Source: Rehmannia glutinosa
Taxonomy: Eukaryota > Streptophyta > Magnoliopsida > Lamiales > Orobanchaceae
Assembly (NCBI GenBank): GCA_016081115.2
Contig: JABTTQ020000358.1
Coordinates: forward strand, 1-64,000
Length of the DNA: 64,000 bases
Direction of reading: 5' to 3'
Below are positions 1-12,119 of the stretch, piece after piece. The notes below the pieces were generated by a model, which had not been told where the DNA came from, searched no databases, and saw only the letters and a program-made list of their open reading frames with translations. Position 1 is the first letter of the stretch, and every line of letters starts with the position of its first letter. A program made the position numbers and the translations under genes.

Positions 1-97
1 GTTACGTATTGCTGACCCTGCAAGGATGGTACAGCCGTCATTTCTTCTTGACCTCATTTCCCTGACTCCATCCTCAAAGGTCCACTCTATCAAGTTA
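1..97. other. Open segment of unclear coding status at the window edge
   Basis: Both strands stay open here. Plus frame 2 ends in TAA at 95-97, and one minus frame is open through the window edge with a charged, protein-like composition. I recognise neither translation. It could be the end of a neighbouring gene or the 3' flank of the RCE1 gene that ends at 271. No function is proposed. Confidence 0.2.
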
Positions 98-270
98 TAA
101 GCAATTGGATAACATTATAAGCTTTGAGAAAAATAGGGAATATATACGTATATAACCATAGGTTCATAAATGCATGTAAATATAAGAAAAGTAACAGCAA
201 AGTTTGGTCATCTCATGTGTTACATACACCACCAGCTAAGTCCCAGCAACCTCTTTCACAAAAATATGTG

Positions 271-3200
271 TTAGTTCCAATTACAGTATCTATGCCAACA
301 CCTGCAATTGTCTGTTTTACTGTTGTACAAATGGGGACTTGACAATGGGAAAAGCATCCAGAAAAACTCAGCATCCCCATCACAAATGCTACACTTACTA
401 TCCCTGAAAACCATCAAAAAGAAGGATTTACCATAAACTAGAACAATACACTACAATGTCGTAGTATAAGATCAAGTGAACAAACATATAACAATTTCAT
501 TTCAGTACATTCGTGGTTGCATAGTCCCTTTACACACAAAGCTAAATCGACATCCATCTGAAAACAAAGAAACATAATATAGAACCCAAAAAAAAAAAAC
601 AAAAAATTACTATATAGATTATATACGGCTCCTTTCTGTGAATCTCCTCTGCCTTTTCAACACAGAAATGGGAATACAAGAAACACCTAGTATACCGTAC
701 ATTAGACTCCTACATCTTCTTGCTTTTTATTTTATTTTATTTGTGGTAAAGGGGAGTGTGGGTCGTCCCTATTACAAAGAACACCAGGGCCCAATGAGTC
801 AAGCCAACAGGCCCATTCCATTGGTTAGAGCCCATTTCACAAGCGCCTGAGGCAGCTCATTAGCTGTAGATATATTTCCTGTGTTACTTTTTGTCACTTA
901 ATCCATATCTTCCTACTTCCTAGCTTCTACCATATTAACTCTAGCTCAACAAGGACCAGAATTCTTGTTCAGAATTATATGTAAAGCCAGTGAAGGATCA
1001 CTTGAAAAGAACAACAATTCTAATACAAAAGAACACACAAGCAAGCAGCAAAAATATTTGTGTCATGAGACACATCCTTTCAAAAAACTTAGGGATAATT
1101 ACAAAAACACCCCTGAGGTTCAGGCTAATTACAAAAAAAACTCCGAGATTTTTGGAAATTACAAAAAAACCTTTAGGTTGATCCGTCTTACATTTTCCCC
1201 ATTCACGTGCAAAAAACATTTCAAAAGCTCCTTAACGTTTATCAAAATATTACATCTATCCCCTTAAATTTAGAGACAATTAAACCTCATGGGATTTTTG
1301 TAATTTCAAAACCCTCTTGGTTTTTTTGTAATTAGCCCAAACATTAAGGGCCTTTTTGAAATTATCCCAAAAATTATATACTCGCCACTACAAGCATGAG
1401 AATACATTTTTGAACTGTCCACTTTATTGCATACTTATTTCCTTTCTATTGATGTTTAGGATTTGTGGAGGTGGTTATGCTTGATGAAGGAATACGTACT
1501 TAATCAACTGAATGAGAGGTCAATTCACATACCAGACCTACGGTAAAATATCACAGGCAAGCCCATAAAGTTGCAAAATATATGAGCGACAAGTGGAGCA
1601 GTTAGATGCCCTGCGATTAGAACATGTTATGATGTTTTGATACAGGCAAATAAAATCAAAAGAAAGGAAGGAAATGTCCAGCAGACCATGTGATCTTATT
1701 ACTGGAAGGGATTACCCACCAGTACGAACAAAAAGAAACGATGCATACGCCCCAAAGATGACAGTGTATCCCAGCTGGAGACCTGGAGAACAAATGAAAT
1801 ATGCATGGACATATTATAACACTAATATCCATCTTTATTCATCTTGAGGATTGAGGAATGAAAACTCAAACTCCAAATAGCACTATCCCAATTATATCCC
1901 AAATGTGATACATCTCCCTCTGCTGAGAAACAATCCACGTATTGACTGAAGCAACGGTATCACTCCATTTAACCATTTAAATATATCCAGAAGCCAACGT
2001 AAATCTCTCCCCATGATTTCTTACACCACATCATCAAAGGAAAGAGGAGGCAAATATACCTACAACTTGAAGCTTTGAGCAAGCTGCATTTTTGTTGGAT
2101 ATATAACTCCAGTAAGTGGTTCAAATGAGCTGCAACCAAACAAATGGAGTGGTTTTATCCGATTAAGCTTGAAGAAATGAAAAGCAGTATCTGAAGCCTA
2201 GCAGTGTTTATAACAAAGGCTGGAGACAGATAATTGGGGGAAGGCGAGGGAGTGATAGGTAGGAAAAGAGTAAGAGCCTGAAATTCCAACAGGGTAAATG
2301 GGAATACAAAATTCAAGCTAATATCTCCAAACATATGGGTTCGCACAACACCTCTACTTACCTAAACTGAAAAATATTGGACAAAAAAATATGACGGTAT
2401 AGGTATTGAATCCTCCACATAGTAGCAAAGGAATCATACAAGCTCTGAATACCACTTCTTCCGTAAGTGGCGCCTGTTGAGAAACGAGAAACTCAATCAG
2501 ATAATGAGAAATCTTACCTTAGCATACAACCAGAATTGAGAAGAACTCGGGAAAGATCATCAATGGCCTAAAACATGAAAGCTCAGAGAAATATGCAACA
2601 GGCTTCAGTTACGTATGTTCGATTGATACCTAAGTTTTAACATATTTAAAATGAGTTATATGTCTGCTTCGTTCTCTTGGTTTTACTGAAGAACATAAAC
2701 TAAATAAAATGCATAAGGAAGGTGATGCGAAATTAAACCACCAAACTCAGGGTTATGACAAGATGGAGAATCGTATATGGGCTTTTATGTGGAAGAAGCA
2801 AGTTATTTGCGACTTGTAAGTAATATCTGTCATGAGGACATAAACTGCCACCAATCTGTATCAAATTTTATCCAAGATTAAGTATTGAGCATGGTCAACC
2901 GCCTTCAATTTAACCTAATAGAATACAATGACTCAATATATTCAAGAGACATATGAAAGTATATCACCAGACACATAACCCACAGAGGATAATGGTTGCA
3001 GAAAGAGAAGATAGGAAAAACCAATAGTATCTCGAATAGGGAAGAGAAGAACACTAACCACAAAATAGTTACGCCAGGATGACACACAGGAAGTTTTGAA
3101 ACTACCCAATCAATGATCCTCAGGAAAATGTTCTTAATACATACAACTGAAAGATTTTCATCACTATTCAAATGTTCATTGCTTGCTTGGAGCATCGACA

Positions 3201-5352
3201 AAAGCTTCACCGCAAAGGATCCAGAGTACATGAAGGAAGACAGTGAAAGAGGAAAGACCAAAGCTTGCCACTGTTAATACAGAAAATTGCATTGAGCAAT
3301 CAGTCACCCTTTTCAATCTGCAAACCATAAAAGAAAATAAAATAGACAATAACACATCCGGATACATTGGCCTGTCTTAATATCAATACTGTTTCATATA
3401 GAGTACTCACAATGTGATCCAGTCTGATGCCATAAACACCAAACAGATTTGATGCATCCCACCCTCTTATCTAGTACAAAAATAAATAAAAAATGTAATA
3501 AGACAAACAATTCAAGAAAATCTGCCATGGTTAGCTATGACCAATTCAATAACAACCAATAAATGGGTGGTTTATAAGTTGGATTCTGCTTGACTGCCAT
3601 TATGGCACCATTAGTTACTTTGTGTCAGTTGTCAAATAATCATACTGCCATTGATTATCAAATCGACAATGTTAAATGGAAGTTTAACCATTGCTAGAAA
3701 TAGAGTAATGATTAACAGGGTTATGTGCCAGAGAAGTTTTGAAATCTCAAAACAGCAAAGAAGAAGAAACACAACATGTGTATGTTGCATCAAGTGTAGA
3801 GTAGAAAAGATAATTTCTTCAGAATGAAAATCTTGATGAGGATTCTTATGGCAATAAGTAAATATAACATATGCCAGTAAGAGCTTAGGATCATCTATGA
3901 ATTCTTCTTCATAACTTAAGCTAACACACACCGGAATATTTTTTTTATAATACAATTTATCAGAAAGGGAACGAAATACAGCATACATTTTCATGGTAAT
4001 AAAACATAGTAACATAAGTATCACAGGATGATTCGAACTTTGAGGGTATTGAAGGCTAAAATATCTACTGCTGCTTCGTCTTCAATACAGCATTGGAGAT
4101 TATTATTTAAATGGCAATAGCCACTTTATTAAATCGTCATTCACTTAGTTTTAGTTTTGGACTGTTCAAGTCAGATTCAACACAATCATAAATACCAACC
4201 ACATGGCAGAAATATTAACTAATCAAAAGAAACAAAATTCAAGTCAAGAGAAGAAATACTGATCTTGCGGTTTGCATTCATGGCACCACTTCTCTTACAA
4301 AGAATATTTTCATCCTTCAACCAATATCCTTTTTCCAAAATCTATTTGGCATTGATGATTAAAAACAAACACATTACACTTCCTGCAAAAATGTCAAAGA
4401 ACTCAATTGCAGATTGAGGTTCTGCGTTCAGGGATTTATGTTATTGTATTTGGGGACTAAATACTCAAAGGATTTATCCTCAACCAATACTTTCTAAAAA
4501 TCTTCTTGGACCTTGATGATTAAAAATCTCATTATATTTCCTCCATAGATTGTCAACGAAATCAATTGCCAATTGAGGTTATGAGTTCAGGGATTTGTGT
4601 TATCGTATTTGGGCTAGACACTTCCTGTATGTTCTTATGCGACTTGAGCAACCATATAATTTACTTTGACAAACTATATCTCTGAGGTAAGAGCTTATAT
4701 CATGTGTTGGTGGCGTCCTACATGTTTGGCATCAATTTTAATTGTAAGCAACTGGAACTCTGAGTTCCAGATAGATAACCTATTAATGCAAGTTTAAAGT
4801 CAAATTGGAGCTAGATAACCTATTAGTGCAAATTTAAAGTAAAATTGGAGCTACTTCTGATAAAATCATGCTGGCAACCGTCAATTTACTCTAGTTCAAA
4901 ACTTCAGGAATCAATTTAACTACCTCTTGAAGCATACAGCAATAAATGAAATTGTGAGATTTGTATTCTTCATTTTATAGATTCCATTCAGTTCCGCTTG
5001 CCACACAGATGGACAGCCAAAAATAAGCAATTGTGTAGGTTTACAGAAAAATGTCTAACTCAAAGGCACACATCAGAATGCAGAACTTTTAAAGAAAATC
5101 GAAATTATATGAATACTCTGGGGAAAATGAACTTACGGGGAGGATGAGGAAGCAGACGACGAGGGAGACGAGGGAGGATATAGCGGCGCATACGAAGCGT
5201 CGTATCATAAAGGATTTAAAGGAATTCGGCGGGGGTAATCGAAGAATCAGCGTGGGAGAATATAGGATTGCAACATAAAACACTGCCATGGCGGTGCAAG
5301 CCGCCACCGCCGCAGGCTTCGTAACACCACCGCCGCCTTCTAGCTGTTCCAT
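271..5352 (-). CDS. RCE1: CAAX prenyl protease 2 (RCE1/FACE2), eight exons, three apparent frameshifts
   Basis: RCE1 is an ER-membrane intramembrane protease that removes the -aaX tripeptide from prenylated CAAX proteins. Exons on the minus strand: 5352-5137, 3470-3411, 3270-3059, 2473-2362, 2129-2060, 1782-1720, 1610-1533 and 403-271, all bounded by GT/AG. The start is ATG at 5352 (MEQLEGGGG); an upstream in-frame ATG at 5424 would add 24 residues. Exon 1 encodes two hydrophobic segments. Exon 4 carries the family's catalytic APLTEEVVFR (glutamates near residues 168-169). Exon 4-5 gives SLAHLNH and exon 7 gives APLVAHIFCNFMG, the conserved histidine motifs. The C-terminus ends CRCWHRYCNWN. 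The implied length of about 315 aa fits the plant family (about 311). Reading is continuous only if small indels are allowed: one nt at the T4 run 3094-3097, about two nt near 2061-2066, and one nt at the A5 run 362-366. Splice sites are intact and there are no in-frame stops otherwise, so assembly error is my preferred explanation and a young pseudogene the alternative. Confidence 0.85.
1092..1368. mobile_element. Short MITE, 'GGGATAATTACAAAAA' family, copy 1
   Basis: The element begins GGGATAATTACAAAAA and ends with the inverted TTTTTGAAATTATCCC, about 277 bp, inside the last intron of RCE1. The interior repeats 'aattacaaaaa' on the left and 'ttttttgtaattagcc' on the right. Related copies lie at 43595, 45537 and 46683. 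Confidence 0.6.
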
Positions 5353-5424
5353 TGGCGTCGGAATAACTATACTCAATTGGTAACGTTCAACTGTATCTAT
5401 AGGTACATTCGTCGCAACTCGCAC

Positions 5425-7099
5425 GCTACCAATGCGTGTTGACTTGCAGAGAGCGACTTGGTATCAGTTATTGGGCCTGGCTCCTCATTCAGTTATTAGG
5501 CCTGGCTCCTCATATTTATTATTGTATTTGGTCAGTATGATCATATTTCCTTATTGGTAATTAGGCCAGGCCCAATATTTCTGTAATATTGATCCACCCG
5601 GCCTGATTTATGAGGTTTTTTCATTAAATCATGAAAACAGGCCACATTTTTCAAGAACCCAAAAGTTTTATCAACACTCCCCTTTATTGGGTCATCAGTC
5701 AGCTGTTAAGTTTAATGTAAGGTTTAATTCATATACATGAAGTTCTAGCGGGACTGGAAATGTAGTAATGTAATTGAGGATTTCAAATTTATAATAAATT
5801 CATTGAGCTTATTTAAATATAAAGAACTTTAATGCCACGAGCTCCTACTTTGAGCTCTTTTTTTTTTTTACGAGTCATTGCGGTGGATTTCAAATTCGTA
5901 GTTATTTGAAATGGTTCCTCAATCTATTCCTCAAATCCAAATTCTCTTATTCATGCAACCTTATATAATAATTTATTGTTTATTTTTCACCATTTTAAAA
6001 TACATATTTTATTTTGGCATTATCATCATTATATTTTTTTATCTTTTTTAGTATCAAAATGAATTTATTCATCATAAAAAAAACTTACAACATCAATAGC
6101 AAAAAATTGCAAAACATATGGATCAAAAACCTATACACATCCAAACATAAACACGTTTAACTGCTCCGTAGATTTAGAAAATCGCAATGAATGCGTTAAA
6201 CAAAACATGTACTAATGAAATTGATATTGCTTCTATTACGAATCATCGCAGGGTGCCTCTCATCCTGGATTTAACAAAAGGCTCATATATATGGGGGACA
6301 AACTTATGTAACTAAAAACAAAAGTCACATATTGGGAATAAACAAAAGTCACTCATAGAGACAAACTTATTCATAAAAGAGGCTAAAAGCATTAATGAAA
6401 ATCACTTTGCTCATTCTCCATAGAGGATGATGGAAAATGAGAAGACATGCAAAGATTTGGTTTTGGGGTACTGGAACATTCCCCCTTATTCCCCTCCTAA
6501 TTTATTTATTGGATTTGGGACAAATATTTTAGCCAAACAATATACTTGCTATATGATTAAATTAGATTTGGCCGAACGATCATAAAGAAGTTTCTCATAA
6601 AGTATATACAATTAGTTCGGTTTTAGATATGTTTGCCACCTATTATGACTTCCATAATTGTTAATTCTATAATCCCTGCCATAATAAGTTGAGGTAGTTA
6701 GGGCTAACTACGGTTGACTTGTGCTTCCCAACAGCAGCAAACTTTTCAAAATATAATTTACAGTTTGCCACAATTTCCTCTACGGTTGAACCATATATCA
6801 ACCGTCAGATATGAGAGAACACCATAAAAATAAGCTAACTTTGTGTACGGACACAACACATTTGTAATCAACATGTAATTATAGATTTCTGTTTTGGGAG
6901 GACACAAGTATTGAGATGGTAATTAATATTTGATCACCGTGGCCCCAAAAAAATGACCTCTGATATTCTAAAAAAAGTGATTTGCATCTTTTAGATAGAA
7001 AAGATAATTATTTTTCGCGTCTAGAAACTGATAATTAACCACTTTGTTTTTTTAGAGTTTGCAAACACTCCCTATAATTACAACAAGCTTCATAATGAT
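5425..7099. other. Intergenic, no gene seen
   Basis: AT-rich DNA upstream of RCE1. A tandem duplication of about 24 bp, containing 'ggcctggctcctcat', lies at roughly 5466-5512. I see no coding pattern, RNA gene or clear transposon end. Confidence 0.5.
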
Positions 7100-7586
7100 T
7101 AGGGGTGGAAATCGGTCAGGTCGGGCTAGGCTCTTCGTCGGAAGGTCTGGGCCTGTTTTATGGTATTCGGCCTAAGCCTGCCCTATTATACATAGTAGGC
7201 TTTTTTTTTTTCCAGCCCAAGCCTGACCTATTTAACATATAGGTCTGGCCTGAGCCTATTAAACGTCTGTTAAAGGCCTATAAAACCATATATATATTTT
7301 ATTTTACTATATATTTTATTTATAACAATATTTAAATAATTATATAAAAATAGTAATATTAATAAAATATATAATATATTGTCTTATTTATATTTGTAGG
7401 TGTTAAATAGGCCTGTCTATTAGGCTTTAAAGACTTTTTTAAAAGCTCAAGTCTAGTATATTTATTTAAGTAGTCTTGGTAAAGGCCTATGTCTGGCCTA
7501 TTTAATAAATAGGCTAGGCCAGGCCGGGCCCAAAGTCGGCCAGATCATAGGTCCCAATTGGATAGTCTAGCCTATTTCCAACCCTA
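7100..7586. mobile_element. hAT-type MITE with 8-bp TSD
   Basis: The ends are TAGGGGTGGAAAT and, inverted, TAGGGTTGGAAAT. The flanks are ataatgat (7092-7099) and ctaatgat (7587-7594), a 7/8 match as expected for a hAT target duplication. The subterminal regions are rich in 'ggcct/aggcc' inverted motifs. It has no coding capacity. Confidence 0.8.
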
Positions 7587-7863
7587 CTAATGATGGAAAT
7601 CAATGCCACAAGCCATACTATGAACTAGATAAATCAATGTTGCATCAGTATAGCAAGAAAGATCTCAAGCCTCAAGGTAATTAACAATTAAATTACACAT
7701 AAGTCAACATTGGGCAAGATTAGTTAGGGAAAGCTGCCAAAAAACTTGAAAATATTGGATTAAAGAATCAAGCTTCCCATATCCAATTAGATAGTTGTAG
7801 CTACTAGCAAGATTTGTTGAAGAATCTCCCAACTTAATTTCCACCTTCCACATCATCACCTCT

Positions 7864-7871
7864 TATAAATA
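7864..7871 (+). promoter_or_regulatory. TATA box of the small acidic protein gene
   Basis: TATAAATA lies 94 bp upstream of the ATG at 7965. It predicts transcription from about 7895-7900 and a leader of about 65-70 nt. Confidence 0.5.
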
Positions 7872-7964
7872 CTATCATCTAAACAAACCCATAAACACCA
7901 CACAAACAATGCACATTGTCTAGATAACAATTGATCCCAAAAATCAAGAGTTTGATTTTGCATA

Positions 7965-8294
7965 ATGGAGCCTAGTGAACAAAAACTTGAATTTGCACCA
8001 CATGTTACGATCGAACTAGCGGAAGAGGAAGAGGAAGAGGAAGACGATGGAGATCTTTTCGAGATAAATCTTGAAATAGTTAATAAGATCCCTCCTCCAT
8101 TTTATTGGGAGAGCTATTTTACTGCCACAAGCAACACACTTCTTGCAAACTGCTTGCTACCAATTGCCGACGTTTCTAGCGCCGTTCCGATGGTGATGAG
8201 GGCTTGCGATGCCTTATTGCCGGCGACCGGAGAGGATCAAACTGCCTCTGTTCGGGGTGCCTTAATGTTGCAGTACAAGGAAATTAAAGTTTGA
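7965..8294 (+). CDS. Small acidic protein, unknown function (109 aa)
   Basis: A single-exon reading frame from ATG to TGA with plant-like codon use and a good TATA box 94 bp upstream. Residues 20-29 are an Asp/Glu run (ELAEEEEEEEDDGDLFEI). They are followed by an aromatic-proline block (IPPPFYWESYFTA) and a hydrophobic, cysteine-bearing segment (LLANCLLPIADVSSAVP). There is no signal peptide or obvious membrane span. The ordered middle part and the compositional contrast with the flanks argue for a real gene, but I do not recognise the family and offer no function. It stands alone, with MITEs on both sides (7100 and 8665). Confidence 0.65.
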   Translation: MEPSEQKLEFAPHVTIELAEEEEEEEDDGDLFEINLEIVNKIPPPFYWESYFTATSNTLLANCLLPIADVSSAVPMVMRACDALLPATGEDQTASVRGALMLQYKEIKV

Positions 8295-8664
8295 TTACGT
8301 TGTTATTTATAAATTTATTCTTGATTACTAAGAATGAATGGTTTTCGTGTTGATAATTTCTTTGGTCCAAGGAGGAAATTTTCGTAATATTATACATCAA
8401 TTATATACGTACTGAAATGTTGTCCTGTCTTCAGATAATTGAACTTCCACCATGTTCTATACTTGTCTTTCCAAAGCATTCTTTTCTAAGTTTAATCACC
8501 TTGATTCTCACACTATTTTCCGTTGAATTTCAGCAAAGAAATATAAAAGTTTGATGAATAAAGATATACCAATCCAGTTACCCCCTTCTACCTTTCTCTT
8601 TTTGTTGTTTCACCACCTTCAATTTTCATTATTAATAATCAAGTTAGTTGATCATCATTTTGCC

Positions 8665-8858
8665 CAGGGGCGGAGCTACACCTTTGACACTGGGGAGATA
8701 ATTATTTTTTTTGGGGGGAGGGGGCTAAACCAATAAAAATTGAATGTTTTAATTCCAGATATTAGTATTTAAATATAAAATGTACATAGATAATAGAGTT
8801 TTTGAAAAGAATTGGGGGGGCTAAAACCCCCCTATCCTTCCATAAGGGGACGCCCCTG
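8665..8858. mobile_element. hAT MITE, CAGGGGCGGAG ends, perfect 8-bp TSD
   Basis: The element is 194 bp and runs from CAGGGGCGGAGC to GACGCCCCTG. Both sides carry the identical octamer attttgcc (8657-8664 and 8859-8866). The end sequence is the widespread plant hAT type. No coding capacity. Confidence 0.9.
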
Positions 8859-8866
8859 ATTTTGCC

Positions 8867-9661
8867 AGTATTAAAGTGGTCCGTGAGCCATTAAATTTAA
8901 TGTAAATCACTAATAGAGTATTTAATTACATAATTATATTGTAACGACTGGTGACTATCCCAAACGGGTTTTCTTTCCTGGCTTTTCCTTTGGTCTTTCC
9001 ATCTACGTCGCCACTCATGGACTTTCTACGTATCCTGGAAGTGCGTTTCATGTCTTTCCCCACACTCGAACCAGGACCTCCAGCCTAAAGTCTCAAGTTC
9101 TAAGAATGTGAGTACCACCAGTTTTGAGCTATGATAAATTTATAGATAAATATTAATCAGAATTACATTAATATTGTTTAGACTTTTCAAAAACAAACGC
9201 TATGATAAATTTATACATAAAGTAGATGCTGCTAATTGCAATTTGCAACAACATATTGTTCAAAACAGTTTTATTCACCATAATTTTGGGATTCTGCTAT
9301 TCTATAAAATCAAATAATACGGTTCTATTTTCTGTTCAACCTATACTCTCATCTCAATTGTATATTTCATTATAAAAAAGCTGATATCCAGAGACATAAT
9401 TAGGAAAGCAAAGTTGGCAAGGGATGAGCGTACTTGGAATTAAGTCAATAATGTGATTATGTAGAAGACTGAGTCTAAGCTCAAGACCCAAGATTTAGCT
9501 AAAGAATTCAGAATCTAGACCTAATTCATACTGAATCTGAAACCATTATCCTATGCCAATTTACTGATATTTCTATTTCTAGCTGCTTACTTTTGACTCC
9601 TTCACAGGGGGCCGGGAGAAGTAAATTAACTTGTATCTACAACTCATGAGTCATGACTGTA
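8867..9661. other. Intergenic, no gene seen
   Basis: AT-rich DNA with no coding pattern. The stretch 8960-9130 is locally less AT-rich but contains stops in all frames, and I see no recognisable element ends. Confidence 0.45.
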
Positions 9662-9669
9662 CCTTTATT

Positions 9670-10597
9670 TAGGGGGGCAAATAGTCGGCATCGTGTTGTA
9701 TTCATGTTGCACTATCGTATTTTCATGTTATCTATCTTATTTGATCTTAAATATAATAATTGTAATTTTAACTTATTTTTTATAATTTCATGTCGTGTCG
9801 TGCTTTATCGTGTAATTTTTGTCTCTATAACAATATTTGTAATCGTGTCATGTTCATATTGTGTTATCATGTCCAGTGGCGGATCCAAGAATCGATGATG
9901 GGGTGGACTATAGAAAGTAAGGAAATTTCAGTACATTAAAGTTTATGCATAATAAATTTTTCAGTATTTATTGAAGTTGTGCTCGACGAGATTTCAAAGC
10001 ATGAATTTCATCAATAACAGAATCTGCATCAATTTCAGTGTAGCTAGAGTATCAAACAATAAGCATTTTTTTTTAATCTTCCATCTTGTTACAAAGTGCC
10101 AACTTCACATGTTTTATTGTTGAAAATGCTCGTTCAGTACAGGGCAAATGTAGTTGATTTTATTCTACAGTAGGGAAAATATTGTTGAAGTCTTGAAGAA
10201 ACTGGAGCTAGGAATTAGTACGGGGCAAGAATTAAATCACAATCCAAAATTACTTGATTAATCTCTGTCTAATTGCCATGAAATTATTGTTTGATTTTCA
10301 AAGAAAAACAGGGATTGAAATTTGAAAAAGCCGAGAAATCGATACAACTGACTGGTGGATTGTGAAAAATATATTCAAGCATTTATCTTTTATTGTGGAT
10401 AGTTTAGGTGTGTTCCCTTTTTTTTTTTAAGATAAAGATTAAAATATTGAGATGAGCTAATGAGAAGAAAACCAGTAAATAACCTAGAAAAATAGCACTA
10501 ATAATGGGTAGTCAAAAATTTGCACTGGGCTCCAGCCCAGTGGAGCCCATACATAGATCCGCCTATGATCATGTCATATCACTCATCGTCAGTCCTA
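9670..10597. mobile_element. hAT-type MITE interrupted by a second hAT element
   Basis: The left end is TAGGGGGGCAAATAG and the right end is CGTCAGTCCTA. The flanking octamers cctttatt (9662-9669) and catttatt (10598-10605) match 7/8. The left arm contains reiterated 'cgtgt/tcgtgt' motifs as in the element at 55940. It is split by the hAT element at 9874-10567. Confidence 0.6.
9874..10567 (-). mobile_element. Decayed hAT element with transposase C-terminal remnant, perfect TSD
   Basis: Ends CAGTGGCGGATCC and ATCCGCCTATG; identical octamers atcatgtc flank it (9866-9873 and 10568-10575). The minus strand around 10075-10150 reads ERAFSTIKHVKLALCNKMED, the C-terminal dimerisation motif of zf-MYM1/TTF-type hAT transposases, interrupted by stops. 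It is therefore a deletion derivative of an autonomous element rather than a pure MITE. Confidence 0.85.
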
Positions 10598-10605
10598 CAT
10601 TTATT

Positions 10606-11251
10606 CCAAAAAACTCTGCACTTTTCCTCAACTAAAATCAATACACATGCATATATGTATATATAGATATTATATACTAATTTATTATTGATCAACTTTT
10701 CGTGATTATTAACAAGAATTGAAATTTTTATGGAATTTTTGAGATAATCACGTCTAATTTCAATATTTGATATGTATAGAGTATATCATAATTTGTATAA
10801 TTAAAAAAAAAAAAAAAGCGATGGCAATAAAGTTCGGCCAAAAAATATGCAAATGGATTATTTATGAATTCGCTGACGTACAAATAAAAGGAGGAATATA
10901 AGAGAATTGTTTAAAAATGAGAATACAATTTATTTAGGCACTATTTCGATAAGTGTTTCTATTAATACTATTTTTTTCATAATTTATTGCATTGTAAGAC
11001 CTAAAGAAAGAAATCTAAGCGCATGGGCGAATTAATTGCAAATTTCGTCCAAGCTATAACTAATTACAAAAACAGATGAGAGTATAGGTTGAACAGAAAA
11101 ATAGAACCCTATGGTATTTGCCCACTATTTAACTAAATGTAAATTGCTAATATAACTAATTGTAAATTCAATTCCTCACTGTATTTACAATTCCTCACTT
11201 TTTTTCCCCTCAGTGTCATCCTTCCGATGGTATTTGCCCACTATATATATA
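10606..11251. other. Intergenic, no gene seen
   Basis: AT-rich, with an A-run near 10804 and a short TA tract (about 11242-11250) that abuts the TIR transposon starting at 11252. No coding signal. Confidence 0.4.
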
Positions 11252-11479
11252 GGAATTGGATCAAATGAAATTACATTCCATAGGTAAGACAATGTGGACT
11301 AATTATATCATCATATTTAAAATCTTAGATGGTTGTGATGTGGCTGATATAGTGGCTTTTTTATTTTATTTTAAATTAAATAAGGATAGGTTGGTCATTT
11401 TCTTATTAGTAGTTTTCACCTCCGATTGGTAACTCCCCCCAAATCAGTTCATCTCCCCCACAAATCGCTCACCATTTTT

Positions 11480-12119
11480 TTTTTTTTTTTTTTTTAATTT
11501 TCACAGCTTCGTGGATTCCAACACATACGACATTGAAGTGAAGCTCTATTTGCATACTAGATTGAGGTTTTGGTTCGTAAAACCGACGAGAGTGAGGCCG
11601 TAGATTGACTGTGATTTGAGAATTCCGTTGAGATCGAACGACACATCGTCTTCTTCAGCGAAGTGAAAGACGGTAATATTTTTTCCCAACTATTTTCGAA
11701 TTTAATTGTGAAAGTCTAGGGTTTATTTTATTTTATTTTTTATTGTGATTTTGTTGTGTTTTGGGGAGAATGCAATTTCGAGTTGAAATTGTTAATTAGG
11801 GTTTTGTATGTTTCATGTACTTTTTTTCCGATGATGGTGAGTTAAGCTTTTGCTAATGGCGGTTATATGTTTTTTTTGTTGAAGAAGATGGTTCATGATT
11901 TTTGAAAAAATTAGGAGATTTTGTTGAATATTTATATGTGTTTTTATGCTTATTTAGTTAATTTTCCGTATGTTTTTTTATATATTACGCACTAACACTT
12001 TATTTTTTGGTTTTAGTGCCAGAAATGGTGTTTTGTAAATCATGGCTAAAAGAGGTAGAAAAAGTGAACAGCGCGTCGAGGGCGACTGTATACATAGTCT
12101 GATTTTATTGTATAGTTAG
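11480..12119 (+). pseudogene. Captured 5' end of a plant gene inside Pack-type copy 1
   Basis: A compositionally distinct block within the transposon. It has a leader-like stretch, a possible donor at 'gacg|gtaata' near 11672, a T-rich intron-like segment, an acceptor at 'ggttttag' (12016), then ATG at 12042 opening MAKRGRKSEQRVEG. The frame closes after 25 codons in the family's repeat sequence. This is the layout of a captured promoter-proximal exon, intron and start codon. The donor gene is not recognised. Confidence 0.45.

Noticed and set aside
998..1219. Open frames around 965-1267 on both strands
   Set aside because: They lie in a MITE of repeated 'aattacaaaaa' motifs inside an RCE1 intron; composition, not coding.
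3632..4024. 130-codon minus frame between RCE1 exons
   Set aside because: Intron sequence between exons 1 and 2 of RCE1; no family similarity, and the exon joins exclude it.
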